Assembly (NCBI RefSeq): GCF_011193355.1
Contig: NZ_CP049780.1
Location: forward strand, 3,358,985-3,422,984
Direction: 5' to 3'
Length of the DNA: 64,000 bases
DNA from: Streptomyces sp. JB150
Lineage (GTDB): Bacteria; Actinomycetota; Actinomycetes; Streptomycetales; Streptomycetaceae
A model generated the notes under the pieces. That model ran no database searches and had not been told where the DNA came from. It worked only from the letters and a program-made list of their open reading frames with translations. How positions within the stretch are numbered: position 1 is the stretch's first letter; every line of letters begins with the position of its first letter. The translations under genes were made by a program, and so were the position numbers. Shown here piece after piece: positions 57,796 through 64,000 of this stretch.

Positions 57796-58725
57796 GTGAT
57801 CCTCACGGTCACGCTGAACACCGCTCTCGACATCACGTACCGCGTCCGGTCCCTGCGGCCCCACACCACCCACCGGGTCACCGATGTCACCGAGCGCCCC
57901 GGCGGCAAGGGCGTCAACGTCGCCCGGGTCCTCGCCGCCCTCGGCCACGAGGTGACCGTCACCGGTTTCGCGGGCGGCGGCACCGGACGGGCCGTGCGGG
58001 ACGGCCTCACCGCCACACCGGGCGTGACCGACGCGCTCGTCCCCGTCGGCGGCGCCACCCGGCGCACCGTCGCCGTCGTCGACGAGCACAGCGGCGACAC
58101 CACCCAGCTGAACGAGCCGGGCCCGCTGATCGACCCCGCGGAGTGGTCCGCCTTCCAGGAGGTCTACGCGGACCTGCTCACCGCCGCCGACGCGGTCGCC
58201 CTGTGCGGCAGCCTCCCGCCGGGCGTCCCGGTGGGCGCCTACGCCGGGCTGGTCCGCACCGCCCGCGCGGCCGGCGTCCCCGTCCTGCTGGACACGAGCG
58301 GCGAGCCGCTGCGCCGGGCCGTCGCAGCCCGCCCGGACATCATCAAGCCGAACGCCGACGAACTGGCCGAACTGACCGGCGCCTACGAGCCGCTGCGCGC
58401 CACCCAGGACGCGCGCCGGCGCGGCGCCCGCGCGGTGGTGGCCTCCCTCGGCCGGGACGGTCTGCTCGCCCTGACCCCGGAGGGCCGCTGGCGCGCCGCC
58501 CCGCCCGCGCGGATACCCGGCAACCCGGCCGGCGCGGGCGACTCGGCCGTCGCGGGCCTGCTGTCGGGACTGGTGGAGAACCTGCCGTGGCCGGAGCGCC
58601 TGGCCCGCGCGACCGCCCTGTCGGCGGCGACGGTCCTCACCCCGGCGGCCGGGGAGTTCGACCGGCGCTCCTACGAGGAGCTGCTGGGGCGGGTCGCGGT
58701 GACCCCGGAGGCCACCGCCGCGTGA
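57796..58725 (+). CDS. PfkB-family hexose kinase (1-phosphofructokinase/6-phosphotagatose kinase type)
   Basis: A 309-residue ribokinase-family kinase of the LacC/FruK group. ILTVTLNTALDITYRV opens it. ERPGGKGVNVARVLAALGHE is the first PfkB signature. ALCGSLPPGVPVGAYAGLV and IIKPNADELAELTG lie in the middle, and GNPAGAGDSAVAGLLSGLVE is the second signature with the catalytic Asp. GTG 57796 is preceded by GGGGAGG. It follows nagA on the same strand after a terminator, so it probably has its own promoter. The substrate (fructose-1-P, tagatose-6-P or other) is not fixed by sequence. Confidence 0.88.
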   Translation: MILTVTLNTALDITYRVRSLRPHTTHRVTDVTERPGGKGVNVARVLAALGHEVTVTGFAGGGTGRAVRDGLTATPGVTDALVPVGGATRRTVAVVDEHSGDTTQLNEPGPLIDPAEWSAFQEVYADLLTAADAVALCGSLPPGVPVGAYAGLVRTARAAGVPVLLDTSGEPLRRAVAARPDIIKPNADELAELTGAYEPLRATQDARRRGARAVVASLGRDGLLALTPEGRWRAAPPARIPGNPAGAGDSAVAGLLSGLVENLPWPERLARATALSAATVLTPAAGEFDRRSYEELLGRVAVTPEATAA

Positions 58726-58740
58726 GCCGCCCCGCGCGGG

Positions 58741-59673
58741 CTACTCCACCCAGCCCTTGGCCAGCCACAGCCGGTCGAGGTTGGCGTCGCACTGGTTGCC
58801 CTGCTCGCAGGAGATCTTCAGCTCGTTGGTGCCCTTGTTGAGCTGGATCCAGTTGTAGGTCTGCGTCCAGCCCTTCGCGTAGTCGCCCTCGGGGGCGTGC
58901 GCGAAGTTGGCCATGTTGACCTTGCGGGTCTGCGGCGTGCCGTTGACGGTGAGGGTGGCGTCGGCGTCCTTGCCGGGCACGCCGTAGCCCACGAACAGGG
59001 TGTACTTGCCGCTCTCCGGGATGCCGTCGACCTTCCAGGTGACGGACGCTCCCACGGTGTTGAAGCCGGTGACGTAGAAGCCGCCGTCCGCCTTGGCGCC
59101 CTTGACCTCGGAGGCGGTGGTCGCGCCGCCGCCGAGCTGGAGCGTCTTGGCGTCGATCGACGGCAGCTCCTTCTCGCCCGCCGCGCCGGAGGCGCTGCTC
59201 GTCGGCGTCGGTTCGGCGCTCTCGGTCGCGGTCGGGGTGGGCGTGGCGTCGCCGCCCGCGGCGTCGTCGCCGGAGTCGCTGCTGACCATGGCCACGCCGA
59301 TGCCGATGACGACGGCCGCGACGACCGCCACCGCGCCGATCAGCAGGCCCTTGGTGTTCGGACCGCGCCGGCCGCCGCCGCCCCCGGGCGCCGGCTGCTG
59401 GGTGGTCGGCGCGCCGCCGGGATAGGTCTCGGGTGCGGCGTAGTGCGCGTGGGGCCGCCCGTAGGCACCCTGCTGCGGCGGCACGCCCTGTCCGTACGTG
59501 GCGTGCTGCTGCCCGCGCGGGCGGTCCCCGACGGTGCGCACCCTGCTGACCGAGTTCGGGTAGCCGTAACCGCCGGACGGCGGCTGGGCGCCGTTGGCCT
59601 GACCGTCGGCGTAGAGGTAGCCGAACGGGTCGTCGTCCTCGGGCGTGCTCGCGCCGTTGTTGCCGGGCGTCAT
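58741..59673 (-). CDS. Membrane-anchored carbohydrate-binding-module (CBM6/35-like) protein
   Basis: A 310-residue protein. A Pro/Gly/Gln-rich cytoplasmic region (residues 1-105) precedes one transmembrane helix (LLIGAVAVVAAVVIGIGVAM) and an outside Thr/Ser/Pro-rich linker. A C-terminal galactose-binding-like beta-sandwich of about 130 residues follows (GASVTWKVDGIPESGKYTLF, NGTPQTRKVNMANF, GWTQTYNWIQLNKGTNELKI, NLDRLWLAKGW), as in CBM6/CBM35 modules. Two cysteines (ISCEQGNQCDAN) could pair. The ATG at 59673 follows GAGGAG. It may sense or bind wall or external glycans; no enzyme domain is present. Confidence 0.78.
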   Translation of the reverse strand: MTPGNNGASTPEDDDPFGYLYADGQANGAQPPSGGYGYPNSVSRVRTVGDRPRGQQHATYGQGVPPQQGAYGRPHAHYAAPETYPGGAPTTQQPAPGGGGGRRGPNTKGLLIGAVAVVAAVVIGIGVAMVSSDSGDDAAGGDATPTPTATESAEPTPTSSASGAAGEKELPSIDAKTLQLGGGATTASEVKGAKADGGFYVTGFNTVGASVTWKVDGIPESGKYTLFVGYGVPGKDADATLTVNGTPQTRKVNMANFAHAPEGDYAKGWTQTYNWIQLNKGTNELKISCEQGNQCDANLDRLWLAKGWVE

Positions 59674-59791
59674 CCCTCGTACTCCTCAAGCAGGTGCGGG
59701 TTCGGTGCGTGCGGTGGTGAGAGGGCGAGCCTACCCGCTCTGACTGACCCGAACGGGTGACCCGGATCGCATCACTTCGCTGACCTGCGGC

Positions 59792-61450
59792 TCAGCCGGC
59801 GCGGCGGTGCTGTTTGGGACGAGATCGTTTCTCGACGTACATCCGCTCGTCCGCTGACTTGAGCACTTCGTCCGCGGTCATCCCGCAGTGCGCCCAGCCG
59901 ATGCCGAAGCTGGCGCCCACCCGGACCGCGCGGCCCTCGGCCCGGATCGGCTGGATGATCTCGTTGCGCAGCCGGACGGCGAGGTCCGCCGCGTCGGCGC
60001 GGCCGAGGCCGTCGGCGAGGATCACGAACTCGTCGCCGCCGAGCCTGGCGACGGTGTCGCCGTCGCGCACCCCGTTGCTGAGCCGGCGGGCGACCTCGAT
60101 GAGGACGGCGTCGCCCGCGTTGTGCCCGAACCGGTCGTTGATGGACTTGAAGCCGTCGAGGTCGCAGAAGAGGACCGCGAGGCCCTTGGTGCCGTCGTCG
60201 TGGTCGCCCTCGGGGGCGACGGTGTGGACGTGGTGGTCGTAGACGTCGTAGCCGTCGGCGCCGGGCGGGAAGTCGAAGGCGTGGCCGGGCTCGTAGCCGG
60301 CGGGGCCGTAGGCGGCGTCGTAGGAGTCGTAGGAGTCGTACGGCCCGGACTGGGGGCGCTGGCACAGGCGGGCGGAGAGCCGGGAGCGCAGCTCGGCGGA
60401 GTTGGGCAGTCCGGTGAGGGAGTCGTGCGAGGCGCGGTGGGCGAGCTGGAGCTCGCGGCGCTTGCGTTCCTCGATGTCCTCGACGTGGGTGAGCAGGAAG
60501 CGGGGGCCGTCCGCGGCGTCGGCGACGACGGAGTTGCGCAGGGACACCCAGACGTAGCTGCCGTCGCGACGCCCGAGCCGCAGTTCGGCGCGCCCGCCCT
60601 CGGCGGAGGTCCTGAGGAGGGTGCCTATGTCCTCGGGGTGGACGAGGTCGGAGAAGGAGTAGCGGCGCATCGCGGAGGCGGGGCGGCCCAGCAGGCGGCA
60701 CAGGGCGTCGTTGGTGCGCAGGATGCGGCCGTGCTGGTCGCCGCCCATCTCGGCGATGGCCATGCCGGAGGGGGCGTACTCGAAGGCCTGTCGGAAGCTT
60801 TCCTCGCTGGCGCGCAGGGCCTGCTGCTCGCGTTCGAGGCGGACCAGGGCGCGCTGCATGTTGGCCCTGAGGCGGGCGTTGCTGATCGCGATGGCGGCCT
60901 GGAAGGCGTACATCTGGAGGGCCTCGCGGCCCCAGGCGCCGGGCCTGCGGCCGTTGCGCGGGCGGTCCACGGACAGGACGCCGATGAGTTCGCCGGAGGC
61001 GGCGCCGCCGTGGGCGCCGGGGGCGTACATCGGCGCGAAGAGGCGGTCGGAGGGGTGCCACTCGTCCTCGAAGCGGGGGGCGGGGCCCTCGGTGTACCAC
61101 TGCGGGACGTCGTCGTCGTCGAGGATCCAGCCCTCGGTGTGGGGTATGAACACCAGGTCGCCCCACTGCTCGCCCATGCTCAGGCGGCGCTCCCAGGAGG
61201 CGCGCGAGCCGACCCGGCCGGTGATCAGGGCCTCGGCGGCGGGGTTGCCGGAGAAGGCGGCGACGACCAGGTCGCCGTCGGGGCGGACGAGGTTCACGCA
61301 CGCCAGCTCGTACCCGAGGGCGGTGACGACGCCGTCCGCGACGGTCTGCAGTGTGTCGGCCAGGCTGCGCGCGGTGTTCATGTCCGCCATGACCTGGTGC
61401 AGCTGCCGCAGGGACGCAAGACGGACATACGGCTCCGACTCGGTCTCCAT
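59792..61450 (-). CDS. cdgB: GAF-PAS-GGDEF diguanylate cyclase, CdgB-like
   Basis: A 552-residue soluble diguanylate cyclase. Residues about 15-195 form a GAF domain (ADTLQTVADGVVTALGYELA), residues about 210-335 a PAS/PAC domain (SFRQAFEYAPSGMAIAEMGG, then THVEDIEERKRRELQL), and residues about 345-545 the GGDEF domain. The active loop reads ARLGGDEFVIL near residue 471, with intact GGDEF. Between the first GGDEF helix (DSLTGLPNSAELRSRL) and the metal site LFCDLDGFKSINDRFGHNAG lies an Asp/Tyr-rich insertion of about 60 residues. From memory CdgB (SCO4281) has this architecture and context and is a BldD target; a BldD-type palindrome lies upstream. Confidence 0.9.
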   Translation of the reverse strand: METESEPYVRLASLRQLHQVMADMNTARSLADTLQTVADGVVTALGYELACVNLVRPDGDLVVAAFSGNPAAEALITGRVGSRASWERRLSMGEQWGDLVFIPHTEGWILDDDDVPQWYTEGPAPRFEDEWHPSDRLFAPMYAPGAHGGAASGELIGVLSVDRPRNGRRPGAWGREALQMYAFQAAIAISNARLRANMQRALVRLEREQQALRASEESFRQAFEYAPSGMAIAEMGGDQHGRILRTNDALCRLLGRPASAMRRYSFSDLVHPEDIGTLLRTSAEGGRAELRLGRRDGSYVWVSLRNSVVADAADGPRFLLTHVEDIEERKRRELQLAHRASHDSLTGLPNSAELRSRLSARLCQRPQSGPYDSYDSYDAAYGPAGYEPGHAFDFPPGADGYDVYDHHVHTVAPEGDHDDGTKGLAVLFCDLDGFKSINDRFGHNAGDAVLIEVARRLSNGVRDGDTVARLGGDEFVILADGLGRADAADLAVRLRNEIIQPIRAEGRAVRVGASFGIGWAHCGMTADEVLKSADERMYVEKRSRPKQHRRAG

Positions 61451-61590
61451 GCTCGCCCTCCCCCCGAGACCTCGCAGCGAATCAAGGGTTCTCTTCGGCG
61501 CCTTTTCCGGATGGTGCCTGCGTATCTTCCCGCCACTGAATCACAGCGCGCTCCCCACTCGGTACACAGGGTCAACAATTCATGCCCCTT

Positions 61591-61604
61591 GTGACTCAAG
61601 TCAC
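61591..61604. promoter_or_regulatory. BldD-type palindrome upstream of cdgB
   Basis: GTGACTCAAGTCAC at 61591-61604 is a perfect inverted repeat with a 2-bp centre. It fits the reported BldD half-sites (GTGA and TCAC). It lies in the 314-bp gap between divergent cdgB and the flavin reductase gene, 141 bp before the cdgB start. The gap has no gene. Confidence 0.7.
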
Positions 61605-61764
61605 AGTAGAACGTGAACAATTGAGTGGAGTTTCTGCGTTTTCCCCGTGCGTTCACCGAACGCATGGTTTGCGCGCTTGACCGGTTGTCCGCCTCCAGCC
61701 CTAGGACCGGCTTCGGGCCGGGGTCGGATGCGCCGGGCTCGTACCGGAGACTAGCGTTCCGAGT

Positions 61765-62361
61765 GTGCTGAAGACTCCCCCCTCCACCCGCTCCGTTCCG
61801 TCCGTGCCCGTCCAGCCCGCATCCGGCGGGCATGCTGAGGGGGTGAGCAACGACGAGTTCCGGGCCGCCATGTCCCGGCTGGCCGCCGGTGTCGTCCTGG
61901 TGACGGCGGTCGAGCCGCCGCTGGACCCCGACGATCCCACGGCGCCCGGCGGGGAGGACGTCGGCATGACCGCGACCGCCTTCATGTCGGTCTCCCTGGA
62001 CCCGCCGCTGGTCCTGGTCAGCCTGCGCGAGGGCTCCCGCATGGACGACCTGCTCGCCGAACAGCCGCTGTGGGCGGTCTCCGTCCTCGCCGAGAGCCAG
62101 CGCCACATCGCCGGCCGCTTCGCCATGAAGGGCCGCGTCAGCGACCGCCTCCTGTTCGCCGACATCCCCTACCGGCGCGGCGAGGTCACCGGCGCGCCCC
62201 TCGTCGGCGGCGCGCTCGCCACCCTGGAATGCCGCACCGAACAGCGGGTGACCGCCGGTGACCACACCCTGGTCGTCGGCCGGGTCCTGACGGCGGACCT
62301 GCCCAGCGCGGAGGGCGGACCGCTGACGTACTTCCGCGGCCGCTACCGCCGGCTGGGCTGA
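61765..62361 (+). CDS. Flavin reductase-domain protein
   Basis: A 198-residue FMN-binding split-barrel protein of the flavin-reductase-like family. EFRAAMSRLAAGVVLVTAVE opens the domain. GMTATAFMSVSLDPPLVLVS and LWAVSVLAESQRHIAGRFAM are the flavin-binding segments, and HTLVVGRVLTADLP closes it. Residues 1-28 (Pro/Ser-rich) are an extension. TAGCGT at 61752-61757 is 7 nt before the GTG at 61765, so the mRNA is leaderless. It supplies reduced flavin or is an oxidoreductase; the partner is not evident. Confidence 0.87.
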   Translation: MLKTPPSTRSVPSVPVQPASGGHAEGVSNDEFRAAMSRLAAGVVLVTAVEPPLDPDDPTAPGGEDVGMTATAFMSVSLDPPLVLVSLREGSRMDDLLAEQPLWAVSVLAESQRHIAGRFAMKGRVSDRLLFADIPYRRGEVTGAPLVGGALATLECRTEQRVTAGDHTLVVGRVLTADLPSAEGGPLTYFRGRYRRLG

Positions 62362-62409
62362 ACCGGAAACCCGTGGCCGCGCGGCGGGGGTCTCTCCTAC
62401 AGTGCGCGG

Positions 62410-62868
62410 ATGATCACCCTTGAAGAGATCACCCCCGCCACCTTCGACGCCGCCACCGGCATCCGGGTGCGCCCCGACCAGGAGCACGCCGTCTCCCCGG
62501 TGACGCAGTCACTGGCGGAGGCGTACGTCCATCCCGACGGCGTGGCCTGGCCACGCCTGATCACCGACGACGGCCGGCCCGTCGGGTTCGTGATGGCCTT
62601 CCTCGGCATCGACTGGCACGGCGACGGCACGGTCCGCCGCTCCGGCCTGTGGCGCCTGAACATCGACGCCGCCGAACAGGGCAAGGGCTACGGCCGCCAC
62701 GCCGTCCAGGCGGTCGCCGCCGAGATCCGCCGCCGCGGCGGCACCGAGCTGTACGTCACCTGGCACCCCGGCCCCGACGGCCCCGAGGGGTTCTACCTGG
62801 GCCTCGGCTTCCGCACGACCGGCGAGGTCAGCGGCGGCCAGACCGTCGGCGTACTGGACCTGACCTGA
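62410..62868 (+). CDS. GNAT family N-acetyltransferase
   Basis: A 152-residue acetyltransferase. The acetyl-CoA loop is LWRLNIDAAEQGKGYGRHAV near residue 77 (QGKGYG). RRRGGTELYVTWHPGPDGPE and GFYLGLGFRTTGEV are the last strands. DITYPE-specific ligands are not recognisable. TACAGT at 62398 stands 6 nt before the ATG at 62410 (leaderless). It is 48 bp after the flavin reductase gene on the same strand but seems to have its own promoter. Confidence 0.9.
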   Translation: MITLEEITPATFDAATGIRVRPDQEHAVSPVTQSLAEAYVHPDGVAWPRLITDDGRPVGFVMAFLGIDWHGDGTVRRSGLWRLNIDAAEQGKGYGRHAVQAVAAEIRRRGGTELYVTWHPGPDGPEGFYLGLGFRTTGEVSGGQTVGVLDLT

Positions 62869-62925
62869 CGGCGCTCGGGGCACCCGGCTGCCGGCCGGAA
62901 GGCGCGGCCCGGAGGTCCGGCGGGC

Positions 62926-63768
62926 TCAGGGCGCGGGGGCGATGTCCAGGGCGGCGAGCCGTTCGGGCTCGGACACGACCTCGATGACGGCGACGCGGTC
63001 GCGTACGACCGTGAAGGCCAGCACTCGCTCCACATGCCCCGCGGCGTCCCGCACCACCACGCCGGGCACCCCGCCGACCAGCGCGGGCCCGGCGGTCCGG
63101 GCGAGGTGGGCGAAGCTCGTGGCGCCCCGGGCGACCGCCCGCGCGCCCGTGGTCACACCACCCGCCGCGCGGGCCACCACGTCCGGGTCGAGCACCCGCA
63201 GCAGCCCGTCGAAGTCACCGTCCCGCGCGGCGGCGAGGAAGGCGTCGACGACCTCGCGCCGCCGCTCCAGGTCCGTCCGCGGCGCCTCGGCCCCGCGGAC
63301 CCGGCGCCGGGCCCGGCTGGCGAGCTGCCGCGCGGCCGTCGGCGTACGGTCCGCGATCACCGCGATCTCCTCGAACGGCACCCCGAACAGGTCGTGCAGC
63401 ACGAACGCCAGCCGCTCGGCGGGCGTGAGGGTGCCGAGCACGACGAGCAGGGCGCCCCCCACCGAGTCCGCGAGCAGGGCGTCCTGCTCGGGCCCGGCCA
63501 CGGGCACCGGCCGGCGGTCCTCCTCCAGCGGCTCCTCGCGGCGGGAGGCGCGTGAGCGCAGCAGGTCCAGGCAGACCCGCCCCACCACCGTGGTCAGCCA
63601 CCCGCCGAGATTGCCGATGTCCCCGGCCTCCGACCGGCTCAGCCGGAACCACGCCTCCTGCACGGCGTCCTCCGCCTCGGCGAGCGAGCCGAGCATCCGG
63701 TACGCGACGGCCCGCAGCCGGGGACGGTGCGCCTCGAAACGCTCGGCGAGGAAGTCGGTGTCGCTCAT
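62926..63768 (-). CDS. ECF sigma factor with SnoaL-like C-terminal domain (SigJ/ECF41-like)
   Basis: A 280-residue extracytoplasmic-function sigma factor. Region 2 (AHRPRLRAVAYRMLGSLAEA, EDAVQEAWFRLSR, GGWLTTVVGRVCLDLLRS) is followed by region 4 (LTPAERLAFVLHDLFGVPFE, EIAVIADRTPTAARQLASRA) and, in place of an anti-sigma gene, a fused C-terminal SnoaL-like domain (VDAFLAAARDGDFDGLLRVL onward). That combination is typical of ECF41/SigJ types, where the domain modulates activity. ATG 63768 with GAGAGG upstream is chosen; GTG 63810 is in frame. A COE/carboxymuconolactone gene, often the partner, is not visible here. Confidence 0.88.
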   Translation of the reverse strand: MSDTDFLAERFEAHRPRLRAVAYRMLGSLAEAEDAVQEAWFRLSRSEAGDIGNLGGWLTTVVGRVCLDLLRSRASRREEPLEEDRRPVPVAGPEQDALLADSVGGALLVVLGTLTPAERLAFVLHDLFGVPFEEIAVIADRTPTAARQLASRARRRVRGAEAPRTDLERRREVVDAFLAAARDGDFDGLLRVLDPDVVARAAGGVTTGARAVARGATSFAHLARTAGPALVGGVPGVVVRDAAGHVERVLAFTVVRDRVAVIEVVSEPERLAALDIAPAP

Positions 63769-63895
63769 CGGTCGGGGCCTCTCGTCGCGATCGGTCACGG
63801 GGTCGGTCACCTCGGATGACGGATCGCGGCGGGGAGATGTGACACCGGCGGGGTGAGGAGGGCATGTGGCACCGGGGAGGGGTTCCGAGACCCCC

Positions 63896-64000
63896 CTAGG
63901 CCCTGTCTGACAAAGGATCTTGGTTGGGTTCGCGGAGCCAGAGGACGAGTGAGGCGACGTGGATGCCGGCCTTGTAGCGGGCGGCGACTTTGTCGAAGCG
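63896..64000 (-). CDS. IS5-family transposase, C-terminal fragment (continues past the window)
   Basis: The last 105 bases encode, on the minus strand, the end of a DDE transposase: FDKVAARYKAGIHVASLVLW followed by LREPNQDPLSDRA and TAG at 63896. The phrase RFDK...RYKA...LWLR is the usual end of IS5-group transposases in Streptomyces. The stop codon overlaps the presumed end of the element. It is partial only because the window ends. Confidence 0.82.
   Translation of the reverse strand, partial: RFDKVAARYKAGIHVASLVLWLREPNQDPLSDRA
63899..64000. mobile_element. End of an IS5-type insertion sequence
   Basis: GGCCCTGTCTGACAAAGG at 63899-63916 resembles the terminal inverted repeat of Streptomyces IS5-type elements and sits at the junction with unrelated DNA. 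CTAG at 63896-63899 fits the YTAR or TA-centred targets of that family. The other end is outside the window, so the target duplication cannot be tested. Confidence 0.65.

Overview
The window is actinobacterial chromosome, almost certainly Streptomyces. It is very GC-rich, with nearly every codon ending in G or C. It carries Streptomyces marker families (DUF2530, DUF3027, DUF3263, DUF397 with an XRE partner, mycothiol-dependent enzymes, a CIRCE-controlled solitary groEL, futalosine menaquinone genes, a DasR-type nagK-nagA locus, a CdgB-like diguanylate cyclase). Many genes have a TANNNT hexamer 6-8 nt before the start codon, the signature of leaderless mRNAs. From memory, the order nagA / nagK / otsA / thrC / csp / groEL ... 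mqnD / mqnB is that of the S. coelicolor core chromosome around SCO428x-SCO433x, read in reverse. Most of the window is therefore conserved core with small accessory pieces.

Region by region. 1-5.8 kb: Uma2 protein, a frameshifted aldo/keto reductase, a 29-residue membrane peptide, ThpR, a 670-bp minisatellite-like array, and a MarR/MFS pair. 5.85-10.2 kb: NCS2 purine permease, DUF2530 protein, CtpE-like P-type ATPase. 10.2-13.0 kb: three tandem paralogues of a secreted protein. 13.2-17.4 kb: a 1042-residue sacsin/Hsp90-like ATPase and a DUF3027 protein. 17.7-23.8 kb: MFS protein, DUF2771 lipoprotein, mqnB-mqnD, cold-shock protein, HAD phosphatase, a HAAS-like membrane protein. 24-30.6 kb: a helicase-associated protein and XPB, flanking two small secreted peptides and an unusual YqhA-IstB fusion that holds the only in-frame TTA codon I found. 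30.5-38.5 kb: GT87 mannosyltransferase, HelD, CutC, mycothiol-linked proteins, an HD protein, small DUF proteins. 38.5-40.4 kb: RpiR regulator and murQ. 40.4-43.9 kb: accessory patch with XRE/DUF397, an HTH protein and an orphan Phd antitoxin followed by a toxin stump. 43.9-49.4 kb: old yellow enzyme, groEL with CIRCE, csp, and a coupled thrC-MoaD pair. 49.7-54 kb: gpgS, otsA, otsB. 54-58.7 kb: sugar-binding lipoprotein, nagK-nagA under three dre-like boxes, PfkB kinase. 58.7-64 kb: CBM-type membrane protein, CdgB-like GGDEF protein with a BldD-type palindrome, flavin reductase, GNAT, ECF sigma factor, and the end of an IS5-type insertion sequence.

Functional links. GlcNAc uptake and catabolism (sugar-binding protein, nagK, nagA), MurNAc-6P recycling (RpiR, murQ) and the c-di-GMP enzyme tie the window to cell-wall recycling and developmental control. 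OtsA/OtsB and GpgS belong to trehalose and glucosylglycerate metabolism. XPB with the helicase-associated protein, and HelD, act on DNA or RNA polymerase. The observations most worth follow-up are the YqhA-IstB fusion with its TTA codon, the 217-bp higher-order repeat array, the two secreted peptides beside the fusion, the three paralogues with a shared upstream motif, and the toxin-less Phd gene. All family names come from reading the translations; no database search was run.
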